12,616 nt of DNA. Source: a bacterium. GTDB lineage: Bacteria > UBA9089 > UBA9088. The notes under the pieces are model-generated. The model was not told the origin of the DNA. It did no database searches and saw nothing but the letters and a program-made list of their open reading frames with translations. Shown here piece after piece: positions 1-7,265 of this stretch. The position numbers and the translations under genes are program-made. Location: assembly GCA_040756715.1 (NCBI GenBank), contig JBFLYE010000153.1:1-12616 (forward strand). Reading direction: 5' to 3'. Numbering within the stretch: position 1 is the first letter of the stretch; each line of letters begins with the position of its first letter.

Positions 1-97
1 AATTTAGAATTCAAAATTTCTTAAAAGGTGGATGAATTTTTAAACAGATAAACACAACCCTATCTATTTTTGCACTAAGTAATGGAAGATACTATAA
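1..97 (+). repeat. Dispersed direct repeat, copy A (partner at 9929-10001)
   Basis: Bases 1-25 match 9929-9953 exactly, and bases 48-97 match 9953-10001 with one indel and two substitutions. A 22-base stretch (26-47) is present only in this copy. The copy begins at the window edge, so the true repeat may extend further left. Its right end runs into the giant gene: the ATG at 82 and the next few codons are repeat sequence, and the partner copy has GAG in place of that ATG. No transposase or clear terminal inverted repeat accompanies it, so it could be a remnant of a mobile element or a short non-autonomous repeat. The match was found by eye. Confidence 0.8.
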
Positions 98-3000
98 TTG
101 AGCTTCCCCAAATCACGGGAAGCTTTTTATCGGCAAACCTCCAATGTTTTAATGGAAGCTCAAGGTTATGGAAAAGCGAGGATTTTGGTCCCTTTAATCC
201 AGACTTAGTAATTGATGGCGATAAGGCAGTGGTGGGAATGGTTGATCTTGATATTACCAAGCTTAATACAATAATCTTACACATTGACCAAGAGATTAAA
301 AAATGGAGGCAGGATGAGGATGCCTATCAATTTCAAATCCCCAGCATTCCCGATGGGCTTATCTATTCAAAGGTTATCGCATACAATATAAATAATGGCT
401 CAAAGGCATATGAAAGTTCTGACCTTGGCATCCTTCTTTTTGGCTTAGATAAAATAGCAAGTATAGGTGCAGCAAGGACAACCTTTGATTGGACAAGGCT
501 TAATAACTTTATTAAGGAGATGAATATTTATAACAAAGGCTATGAGCAAAGGTATAAAGCCTGGAGGGAGAATTATTTCAAGCCATATTTTGAAAAGAGG
601 GTAAAATATATCGCCCATCAAAATGTGGCAAAGCTTATGGACTATTATCGCAACCATCCAGAACTTACAAATCCCTATGGCTGGACTATACCCCAATCAG
701 TAAACCTTGGGGGAGAAGATATAAATAATAATGGAAAGATAGACACATATTCCTATACCCAAGTCTTTAAGGAAAGGGGCATTACTGTTACCATAACCTC
801 TGTCTCTGAGGATGTAAATGGGGATGGTAAGCTTGATTCTTATATTGAATGGCCAAATTATCCAAATAAGCCAGAATGGGATGGGCCAGAGTTTGATGCA
901 AGTGGAATAACCCAGGCAAATCTTATTGAGCTTAATCAAGGAGTAATAACCTGGCAGAGCCAAAAGCTGGGAGACCTTGCCTTATTTGTCCAAAACCAGA
1001 ATAGCGGGATAACCACCTCTGCCTATGACTTTGATCAGGGTATCTGCTCAATCCTATTGTTTACTCCAGCTACCTCAACCAAGGCATCGCTCTATGGCAA
1101 GGTGCTTGATAGCTTAGGAAACCCCATTTCTGCCACAAAGACAACGCTTTCTGCAATATCTAACAATATGATAAAAGGCACAGCAAGCGTAGGAGGGGAT
1201 GGGGGTTATCAAATCATTCTTGAGCCTGGAATATATACTCTGGTAGTAAATACCGATGGTCCATACTTAAGCCAGACAAAGACAATAACCCTAAATGCAG
1301 GCGAGGTAAAGGAGGTTAATTTTATCCTTATTGGTACAAAGGTCTCTGTTTCGGGAAGGGTGATGGATAAAAATGGAATACCCCTTGACAAGGCAAATGT
1401 TTCTGCATCAAGTAAAGATGGTGGTGGAGGGGTTTTGACAGATAATCAGGGTAATTACAAAATAGGAAATCTTATACCCGGACTTTATAAAGTCTCGGCA
1501 GGGAAGGAGGGTTATAGCAGGGTTTTCTATGAGCTTTTGATCACTAGCGATCTCTCGGGCATAGACTTTTACCTTCCAAGGGGAGGAGGGATTGTTGGGT
1601 TTGTCTACGATAAAAATGAAAAGCCTGTAGAGGGTGCAGAGATTGAGGTATGGGGTTATTTTGGCTGGGGAACTACTACCTCAGATAGCAATGGCAATTT
1701 TGCTATTCCTGACCTATCTGCTGGGCTTTACAATGTTTTTGCCAGTAGCACACAGGGGGTTGCCTATCGGGAGAATATCTTAGTAAAAGAGAACGAGACA
1801 ACATATATAGACATCCTTCTTAAGGAGGTAGAAAAAATAGAAGGATGGGTTAATTTGCAAGGTCTTCTTACTAATTGGGAATATCTCGTGGTTGCCTTTG
1901 AAAGGATGGAGCTAAACGCCGATAACCTCTGGGATGTGCTTGATAAACCAGCCGGATTTGGTGAGGTAGATACAACCACGGGAAGGTTTGCAATGGATAT
2001 AACCCCTGGTGTATATAACCTTTATCTCTATGAAAGTGTATCCTCTAATGGGAAAATCAAAAGAATAAGGGGGATGAGAACCCAAGAGAATGGTGAATTT
2101 TATATCACCCTACTTGGTGCTTTATATAATATTCCCGTAAAAGAAAATGAGATAACCGATTGTGGAACAATTACACCTTCCTTTGGCACAAGCTCAATTT
2201 CGGGAAAGGTTGCCACCGATGATGGAGGCTCAATTGACCCTGAATACTCAATTGCCTGTTTACTAAACAAAAAGGGTGAGCTTTTATCCGCCTCTCCCAT
2301 AGAGAGCGGAAAATATAGGATGGCAGAGATAAAGGATGGAGTTTATACCTTCCTTGCCCTGGCAAGGGGCTATGTTCCCTATTTTACCTTAGAAACAATT
2401 AAGGGAACAATTACAAAGGATATAACCTTAAGCAAAGAGGGAGGGACAATCAAGGGAGTGGTTACTGACGGAGTAAATCCACTAATGGCAAGGGTTAGTA
2501 TAGAGGGGATGGGGATTTTCCGCTCACAAATTACGGCAAAGGATGGAAAATATGAGTTTAAGGGGCTTATTGCTGGTCCATATAGCATATCGGCAAATGC
2601 TTTGGGTTATGGTGAAAAAGAGGAAGATGTTGTTTTAAAGCAGAATGAGACAATTATTATAAATTTTGAGCTTGAAAAACAAGATAGGCTTTCATCCATC
2701 TCAGGAGGGGTAAGGGCAGGAGATAAGCCTATCCAAAATGCCTTTGTCTTTGCCTGTTCGTCTCTTGATAAAGGCTTTGCGAGCACAGACAAAAATGGCA
2801 GCTATACCATAACAAACCTTAAATCGGGAACATATACCCTAATTGCCATAGCAGAAGGGTATAAAGTTCCCCCTCCTCAAGAGGTTTTTGTGTTTGGAAC
2901 AATAACGGGCATAAACTTTAACTTAATCACCGGAGACCTTAGGTTTGGCTTTGGGGTTATGCCAATACCAGAGGGAGCAATTGTTAGTGTAAGGACAAAC

Positions 3001-4863
3001 GATAGGTTAACCGATGGATTAAGCTATAGTGTAAAGAAGGGTGGGACAGAAAAGGCATCAGGCACTGCCCAAAGCATTACTGAGTATAAATATTTATTAA
3101 CCATCTTAAATGAACAAATTAATAAGGATGTCCAAGAAATAACCATTGAGGTCTCAGGAACCGGGGCAACCAGAGGTTATGGAACCGACTCATTTGTTTT
3201 TGGAATGGAATTAAAAAAGGTAGAAACAGATTTTTCTGCCTGTGCAGGAGGAAGTGCAGGGATAAACGATGCCGAAGGAACAGGAACAGATACCGGTGAT
3301 AATAGTAAGGTAGAGGTTCTCCCAGGCTCAATGGAGGGAACAGAGACAGTTACCTTAGTGATTACCAAGACAGAGGAGGAGCCAGTTGATAAAAACTTAG
3401 CAAGTAGCATCTATGAGGTTGAAATCTCAGGGGCAGCATTGAAAGAGGAGGGAAAGGTTATTCTTACATTATCCTATGACCCAGCCAAGGTAAAAAACCC
3501 AAGCCTCCTCTGTGTTTACAGAAAGGTAGGAAATACCTGGAAAAAGGTGGGAAAGATCCTTGAAATAAACTTGATTGAATGCACAGTAAAGGTAGAATTA
3601 ACCAAGCAAGACCTTGCTTCTCCTAAAGGATTGGGTGTTTTACAGGAGGGAGGAGGTGGAAGCTTTGGTGTATTTGAGGAAGGGGCTGAGATTATGATAA
3701 GCCCAAGCTCAGGCTATCTGGGAACAATTATAACTGTAAAAGGAACCGGGTTTGAGGGAAGTGAGACCATCCAAATTGACTTTGGAACAACAATGAATAT
3801 AAAAGAAGTTCAGACAGATAGCCAGGGAAGCTTTACCACAACCTTCAAAGCTAATACCCAAACCCCAGGGACAATAACCATTACCGCCACAGGCAAGATA
3901 TCAGGAAAGTCTAATTGTGCCTTATTCTATTTTGTTCCAGAGCCAAGCATTATAAGCATTTCTCCCAACTCAGGAACAAATACGGGAACAATTGCAACCA
4001 CCATTAGGGGAGAAAACTTTTTTGGCACGCCAAACATTAGCCTTACAAAAGCAGGTAAGATTCAGGCAAGCAATGTAATTTTAACGGGAACAACCACGAT
4101 ATCCTGCATCTTTGACCTTACTGATCAGGCTTGTGGTTTATATAGCCTTGTGGTGACAAACCCAGATTCCCAACAGGGTTCTTTAGAGAATGCCTTCTAT
4201 ATCTTTGCTCCTATGGGAACATATAATGTTATCGCATCATCAACCACTGAGATGGGAACTTCAGGTGGAAAGGGAACAATCTCTGGGGCATCAATTGAGC
4301 TTCCCCAAAATAGCCTTTCCTCTACCCAGTCAATCACCATTGCCGAGATTATCGGTGTTCCTCCTATTTCAGGCTTTGACTTAGCAAGGGCAATATTTCT
4401 TGGTCCACATGGGCTTTATCTTGAAAAGCAAGCAACCCTTACAGTTAAAATAAATCCAAACAATGTTGTCTATATAAACTATGGGGGTCAAGCATATGAA
4501 CCTGTAGCAAATCTTATCAAGGGAACCGATACCATAATCATCCCCATTCAGCATTTCTCCTTTTATTTCTTTGGAACCCCAACCTTTGCATCAAATAATA
4601 ACAATGCCATTGTTTATCCCAACCCATACAAAGAAGGGGATGCAAGGCAAGGGGGAGGTTTTATTCATTTTACCAATATAACCCAGAATTCTGTAATTAA
4701 AATTTACAACATTGCTGGTGAGGAAATAAAGAAAATAGAGGTAGATGAACCAGATGAAAAATGGGAGGTAAAGAAAGAAAACATCGCCTCAGGGGTTTAT
4801 ATCTATTGTATCACCGGTGGAGGTGGAGGAAAGAAGGTAGGTAAGCTTGGAATAATAAAATAA
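82..4863 (+). CDS. Giant surface-type protein: carboxypeptidase-regulatory-like repeats, IPT/TIG domains, T9SS-like C-terminal sorting domain
   Basis: This 1593-residue protein is probably exported or surface-displayed. Residues 1-330 are not recognised, but they hold two DxNxDG-type calcium-loop motifs (DINNNGKID near 213, DVNGDGKLD near 244). About six carboxypeptidase-regulatory-like beta-sandwich repeats follow (roughly 334-415, 421-497, 502-578, 705-782, 788-862, 872-947), each with a G-x-V start and a G-x-Y-x-I / GxY pattern. Two IPT/TIG-like domains lie at about 1205-1284 and 1288-1376, and a ZU5-like stretch at about 1390-1495. The C-terminus (1508-1593) has VYPNPY, IKIYNIAGEEIKK and GVYIY motifs typical of T9SS type A/FlgD-like sorting domains, ending in a Gly5-Lys-Lys tail. 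The porV-like gene downstream fits T9SS export. Oddly, there is no N-terminal signal peptide and no Shine-Dalgarno sequence, an in-frame TAA sits at 76-78, and the start is inside a dispersed repeat. The 5' end is therefore probably truncated. Ligand or enzymatic role is unknown. Confidence 0.85.
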   Translation: MEDTIIELPQITGSFLSANLQCFNGSSRLWKSEDFGPFNPDLVIDGDKAVVGMVDLDITKLNTIILHIDQEIKKWRQDEDAYQFQIPSIPDGLIYSKVIAYNINNGSKAYESSDLGILLFGLDKIASIGAARTTFDWTRLNNFIKEMNIYNKGYEQRYKAWRENYFKPYFEKRVKYIAHQNVAKLMDYYRNHPELTNPYGWTIPQSVNLGGEDINNNGKIDTYSYTQVFKERGITVTITSVSEDVNGDGKLDSYIEWPNYPNKPEWDGPEFDASGITQANLIELNQGVITWQSQKLGDLALFVQNQNSGITTSAYDFDQGICSILLFTPATSTKASLYGKVLDSLGNPISATKTTLSAISNNMIKGTASVGGDGGYQIILEPGIYTLVVNTDGPYLSQTKTITLNAGEVKEVNFILIGTKVSVSGRVMDKNGIPLDKANVSASSKDGGGGVLTDNQGNYKIGNLIPGLYKVSAGKEGYSRVFYELLITSDLSGIDFYLPRGGGIVGFVYDKNEKPVEGAEIEVWGYFGWGTTTSDSNGNFAIPDLSAGLYNVFASSTQGVAYRENILVKENETTYIDILLKEVEKIEGWVNLQGLLTNWEYLVVAFERMELNADNLWDVLDKPAGFGEVDTTTGRFAMDITPGVYNLYLYESVSSNGKIKRIRGMRTQENGEFYITLLGALYNIPVKENEITDCGTITPSFGTSSISGKVATDDGGSIDPEYSIACLLNKKGELLSASPIESGKYRMAEIKDGVYTFLALARGYVPYFTLETIKGTITKDITLSKEGGTIKGVVTDGVNPLMARVSIEGMGIFRSQITAKDGKYEFKGLIAGPYSISANALGYGEKEEDVVLKQNETIIINFELEKQDRLSSISGGVRAGDKPIQNAFVFACSSLDKGFASTDKNGSYTITNLKSGTYTLIAIAEGYKVPPPQEVFVFGTITGINFNLITGDLRFGFGVMPIPEGAIVSVRTNDRLTDGLSYSVKKGGTEKASGTAQSITEYKYLLTILNEQINKDVQEITIEVSGTGATRGYGTDSFVFGMELKKVETDFSACAGGSAGINDAEGTGTDTGDNSKVEVLPGSMEGTETVTLVITKTEEEPVDKNLASSIYEVEISGAALKEEGKVILTLSYDPAKVKNPSLLCVYRKVGNTWKKVGKILEINLIECTVKVELTKQDLASPKGLGVLQEGGGGSFGVFEEGAEIMISPSSGYLGTIITVKGTGFEGSETIQIDFGTTMNIKEVQTDSQGSFTTTFKANTQTPGTITITATGKISGKSNCALFYFVPEPSIISISPNSGTNTGTIATTIRGENFFGTPNISLTKAGKIQASNVILTGTTTISCIFDLTDQACGLYSLVVTNPDSQQGSLENAFYIFAPMGTYNVIASSTTEMGTSGGKGTISGASIELPQNSLSSTQSITIAEIIGVPPISGFDLARAIFLGPHGLYLEKQATLTVKINPNNVVYINYGGQAYEPVANLIKGTDTIIIPIQHFSFYFFGTPTFASNNNNAIVYPNPYKEGDARQGGGFIHFTNITQNSVIKIYNIAGEEIKKIEVDEPDEKWEVKKENIASGVYIYCITGGGGGKKVGKLGIIK
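4795..4863 (+). repeat. Coding tail repeat, copy 1 (partner at 5523-5588)
   Basis: The last 22 codons and the stop of the giant gene recur downstream of the toxin-antitoxin pair. A 44-bp core (4807-4850) is identical to 5532-5575. The outer parts differ by substitutions and by one tyrosine codon absent from copy 2. The repeat encodes the end of the sorting domain, including the Gly5 run. Copy 2 is therefore either the end of a lost paralogue or a recombination product. Confidence 0.9.
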
Positions 4864-4865
4864 AA

Positions 4866-5090
4866 ATGGGGACTCAAGTTGTTTCTATGGAAGAAATGGT
4901 AGAGGGCTTAAAAACCTTACCCGAGCAGAAATTACAAGAGGTGTCTGATTTTATTGATTTTCTCAAATGGAAAGAGGCCGTTGAATTTGATGAATGGGCA
5001 TTAAATCTTGCTAAAGAAAAGGGATTCGCTCATCTTAGCGAAGAAGATGTGGCAAAGATTATACACGAATTTAGAAAAGAAAGTAAGTGA
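4866..5090 (+). CDS. Putative antitoxin of a PIN toxin-antitoxin pair (DUF2281/VapB-like)
   Basis: This 74-aa protein is small and charged. It carries the LPEQKLQEVSDFIDFLKWKE-type helix (residues 18-37) seen in DUF2281-like antitoxins, then a second helical segment (residues 44-73) that would wrap or neutralise the toxin. Its TGA stop overlaps the toxin's GTG start (GTGA at 5087-5090), the usual antitoxin-then-toxin coupling. By family analogy it should bind the PIN protein and autoregulate the operon. The ATG at 4866 lies only two bases after the giant gene's stop and has no clear ribosome-binding site. Internal ATGs at 4887 and 4896 are alternative starts that keep the conserved helix. No DNA-binding fold is obvious by eye, so the antitoxin role rests mainly on size, partner and overlap. 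Confidence 0.75.
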   Translation: MGTQVVSMEEMVEGLKTLPEQKLQEVSDFIDFLKWKEAVEFDEWALNLAKEKGFAHLSEEDVAKIIHEFRKESK

Positions 5091-5500
5091 TTGTAGTATT
5101 GGATACAAATATCTATATCTCAGGGACATTTTGGCTTGGTATATCAAAAAGGATTATAAGAAAAGCAAAGGAGAGAGGGTTTGTGGTTGTAGTTTCTGAA
5201 GAAATGTTAGATGAACTAAAGGATGTGCTTACCCGAAAGGATAAAGATTTTAAGCTTTCTAATGAGGAGGCAGGTAAGATTATAAAAGATATTACAAGCT
5301 ATGCCAAGATAGTGAAGCCCAGCCAGAAGGTAACAGTTTGTAGAGACAAGAAAGACAATATGGTAATAGAGTGTGCAATTGCAGGAAGGGCAAGATATAT
5401 CATATCGGGAGATTATGATTTAAAAGCACTGGGGAAATATAACGAAATTGAAATGATTGATGCATATCGGTTTCTAGAAATTTTAGAAGGGGCAAGATAG
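5087..5500 (+). CDS. PIN-domain toxin, COG1569 type (putative ribonuclease)
   Basis: The 137-aa product is a full-length PIN domain. The family's acidic metal-binding residues are visible: D6 in VLDTNIYIS, E43 in the helix SEEMLDELKDVL, D90 in DKKDNMVIECAIAG, and D109/D111 in SGDYDL. The order VLDTN, DNxxxECA, ISGDxDL is typical of COG1569 (TIGR00305) PIN toxins, relatives of VapC that cleave RNA with Mg2+ or Mn2+. Translation starts at a GTG inside the antitoxin's last codons (4-base overlap), so expression should be coupled to the antitoxin. The frame is intact with all key residues, so it is probably active. The RNA target cannot be read from sequence. The pair sits between two copies of the giant gene's tail, which suggests an acquired module. 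Confidence 0.88.
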   Translation: MIVVLDTNIYISGTFWLGISKRIIRKAKERGFVVVVSEEMLDELKDVLTRKDKDFKLSNEEAGKIIKDITSYAKIVKPSQKVTVCRDKKDNMVIECAIAGRARYIISGDYDLKALGKYNEIEMIDAYRFLEILEGAR

Positions 5501-5501
5501 A

Positions 5502-5588
5502 ATGGAATCCATTGTCTTATGTGTCTATATCTGTATCACCGGTGGAGGTGGAGGAAAGAAGGTAGGTAAGCTTGGGATTGTGAAATAA
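5502..5588 (+). pseudogene. 28-codon remnant carrying the giant protein's C-terminal tail
   Basis: A short open frame starts with an ATG two bases after the toxin's stop and reads MESIVLC, then VYICITGGGGG, then KKVGKLGIVK and a TAA. From the VYI onward it matches the end of the 1593-aa protein except for one missing Tyr and a final IVK instead of IIK. Nothing of the upstream sorting domain is present. It is best read as the stump of a deleted paralogous gene, or of the original gene end before the toxin-antitoxin pair arrived. A functional peptide is possible but unsupported. Confidence 0.7.
5523..5588 (+). repeat. Coding tail repeat, copy 2 (partner at 4795-4863)
   Basis: This is 66 bp aligned to the giant gene's last 69 bp. 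The 44-bp core at 5532-5575 is identical to 4807-4850. The two copies bracket the toxin-antitoxin genes in direct orientation, so recombination between the cores would delete the pair and restore one tail. Confidence 0.9.
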
Positions 5589-5640
5589 ATTCCCCTTCTG
5601 TGAAGGGATGAGCAGACCGTAAGGTCTGAGGGAGGGGAAT
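5589..5640 (+). repeat. Structured palindromic element (possible REP-like or RNA element) before porV-like gene
   Basis: The arms ATTCCCCT (5589-5596) and AGGGGAAT (5633-5640) are perfect 8-bp inverted repeats. Inside them, CAGACC-GTAA-GGTCTG (5613-5628) forms a 6-bp stem closed by a GNRA-type GTAA tetraloop. A competing hairpin, CCCTTC-TGT-GAAGGG (5593-5607), shares bases with the left outer arm. The whole could fold as a branched structure ending directly at the AGGAGG of the next gene. There is no U tract, so a simple terminator is unlikely. It may be a dispersed palindromic repeat, an mRNA-stabilising or processing element, or a control on access to the ribosome-binding site. The fold was judged by eye. 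Confidence 0.65.
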
Positions 5641-5646
5641 AGGAGG
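5641..5646 (+). promoter_or_regulatory. Strong Shine-Dalgarno AGGAGG for the porV-like gene
   Basis: AGGAGG lies 7 bases before the ATG at 5654. It is the best ribosome-binding site in the window and fixes that start. It directly abuts the right arm of the palindromic element, so folding could affect access to it. Confidence 0.85.
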
Positions 5647-5653
5647 TAAAGAA

Positions 5654-6538
5654 ATGAGAAAACTAGTTTTGGTTTTAGGGTTAATGGCGAATAGCCTATG
5701 GCCAGGTGAGGGAGAGAAATCAGCCGCATTCTTAAAACTGGGTGCGGGAGCAAGGCCAGGTGGAATGGGAGGGGCATATTGTGCGATTGCTGATGATAGC
5801 AGTGCCAATTATTGGAACCCCGCCGGACTTACTCAACTTTCTCAAAAAGAGGGGTCATTTATGTATCATTGTCCAATGAGTGAGGTAGATGGCTTATCCT
5901 ATTCTAATCTAAATCTGGCTCTTCCTCAAGGTAATCAAGGATTTGGGGTAAGCCTTGTCTATCTTGGCTATGGAAGCGAAAAGGGTTATGATAGGGATAA
6001 AAAGCCAATCAATGATTGGTCTGCCTCTGATCTGGCAATCTCTGGCTCCTATGCAAGAAAAATAAACAAAAGCCTCTCTTTGGGGGCAAGTTTAAAGGCA
6101 ATTATGATGAAGATAGAGGATGAATCTGCTAAGGCCTTTTGCCTGGATAGCGGAATCCTTTATAAAGATGCCTATCCAAACCTTAACCTTGCGGCAGTTA
6201 TAAAAAACCTTGGGACAAAGCCAAAGTTTATCAGCGAAAAATTCTCCCTTCCCCTTTCCTTAAGGCTTGGTGCAGCTTATAACCTTCAAAATACCCCCAT
6301 TCCCTTGCTTATCGGCCTTGATACAAACATCTCTCCATTTTCTATTAGCCTTGGTCTTGAGGGAAAAATCTACCAAAATTTTAGCTTAAGGCTTGGCTAT
6401 TCAAATAGCCAAGATGAAGGGCCTGGAATAACCGCAGGCTTTGGCCTCCAGCAATCTAATTTTGGTATTGATTATGCGATAAAGCCATTTGGCGAGCTTG
6501 GCCTTTCCCATTACATTTCTTTGAAGGCAGGGTTTTAA
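5654..6538 (+). CDS. PorV/PorQ-family outer-membrane beta-barrel protein
   Basis: The 294-aa product begins with a signal-peptide-like stretch (MRKLVLVLGLMANS). It then has the hallmark N-terminal block LKLGAGARPGGMGGAY followed by AIADDSSANYWNPAGLT (residues 28-60), typical of PorV/PorQ (UPF0164-like, FadL-related) barrels. The rest alternates hydrophobic and polar residues with many glycines, as in transmembrane beta-strands, and the protein ends in an aromatic residue (SLKAGF), as BAM substrates usually do. In Bacteroidota, PorV binds T9SS cargo through the C-terminal sorting domain and shuttles it for anchoring. The adjacent giant protein with such a domain makes that the likely role here, by analogy. 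The length fits the family. It heads a tight block with kdsB, starting one base after this stop, and bamA. Other T9SS parts (PorK/L/M/N, Sov) are not in the window. Confidence 0.83.
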   Translation: MRKLVLVLGLMANSLWPGEGEKSAAFLKLGAGARPGGMGGAYCAIADDSSANYWNPAGLTQLSQKEGSFMYHCPMSEVDGLSYSNLNLALPQGNQGFGVSLVYLGYGSEKGYDRDKKPINDWSASDLAISGSYARKINKSLSLGASLKAIMMKIEDESAKAFCLDSGILYKDAYPNLNLAAVIKNLGTKPKFISEKFSLPLSLRLGAAYNLQNTPIPLLIGLDTNISPFSISLGLEGKIYQNFSLRLGYSNSQDEGPGITAGFGLQQSNFGIDYAIKPFGELGLSHYISLKAGF

Positions 6539-6539
6539 A

Positions 6540-7253
6540 ATGCCCTCTGCCAAAATAATTGGGGTAATCCCTGCCAGATATGCCTCAAAGAGGTTTCCTG
6601 GAAAGCCACTTGCTATCTTAAAGGGAAAACCCATCATTTGGTGGGTATTTAATCAAGCAAGAAAGGCATTGGATGATGTTATAATTGCCACAGATGATGA
6701 AAGGATAAAGAAAGAGGCAGAATCCTTTGCGCCTGTTGTAATGACAAGCCCTTTGCACCCATCGGGAAGCGATAGGATAGCCGAGGCGGTTAAAAACTTT
6801 GAGGTAGATTTAGTCATAAATATCCAGGGAGATAATCCATTTATCCCTCCCGAAATGATAAAGGAGGTAATTAAGGAATTACAAGACCCCGCTGTGCTAA
6901 TGGCAACCCTAAAAAAGGAAATCTCAAAAGAAGAGGCAGATAGCCCAAACATTGTAAAGGTTGTTTGTGATAAGGATGATTTTGCATTATATTTCTCAAG
7001 AAACCCAATTCCCTATTCGGGAAGATATTACAAGCATATTGGAATCTATGGTTATAAGAAGGATTTTCTTTTGACATTTATAAACCTTCCAAAGGGAAGG
7101 CTTGAGAGAGATGAAGACCTTGAGCAATTAAGGGTATTAGAGAATGGGTATAAAATAAAGGTAACTACCACACAATATGACTCGCCATCCATTGATACAA
7201 AAGAAGACCTTGAGGAAATTCTAAAAGAATTGACAGAAGGATTAAATGGTTGA
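6540..7253 (+). CDS. kdsB: 3-deoxy-manno-octulosonate cytidylyltransferase (CMP-KDO synthetase)
   Basis: KdsB couples CTP and KDO to give CMP-KDO and pyrophosphate in the cytoplasm, activating KDO for the lipid A-core of LPS. The 237 residues show the family signatures in order: IPARYASKRFPGKPL (10-24, nucleotide-binding), ATDDERI (50-56), HPSGSDRIAEA (73-83), NIQGDNPFIPP (94-104), YFSRNPIPY (151-159), YKHIGIYGY (164-172), and EDLEQLRVLENG (192-203) with the closing SIDTKEDLE (217-225). The length is close to the usual ~245-250. The common QGDEP motif reads QGDNP here, with N at position 99, and the metal-binding Asp (98) is kept. The start ATG lies one base after the porV-like stop, implying co-transcription and coupling. 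Its presence indicates an LPS-bearing outer membrane. Confidence 0.95.
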   Translation: MPSAKIIGVIPARYASKRFPGKPLAILKGKPIIWWVFNQARKALDDVIIATDDERIKKEAESFAPVVMTSPLHPSGSDRIAEAVKNFEVDLVINIQGDNPFIPPEMIKEVIKELQDPAVLMATLKKEISKEEADSPNIVKVVCDKDDFALYFSRNPIPYSGRYYKHIGIYGYKKDFLLTFINLPKGRLERDEDLEQLRVLENGYKIKVTTTQYDSPSIDTKEDLEEILKELTEGLNG

Positions 7254-7265
7254 TACAATAAAGCT

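Noticed and set aside
4190-4384. 64-codon plus-strand frame inside the giant gene
   Set aside because: It is a frame shadow of the IPT/ZU5 region; low-complexity residues, no ribosome-binding site.
5008-5199. 63-codon frame overlapping both antitoxin and toxin
   Set aside because: The antitoxin and PIN frames have family motifs; this third frame has none.
4795-5588. Tail copies as a simple target-site duplication of a transposon
   Set aside because: They are far too long (66-69 bp), differ by a codon and flanking bases, and no transposase or terminal inverted repeats lie between them.
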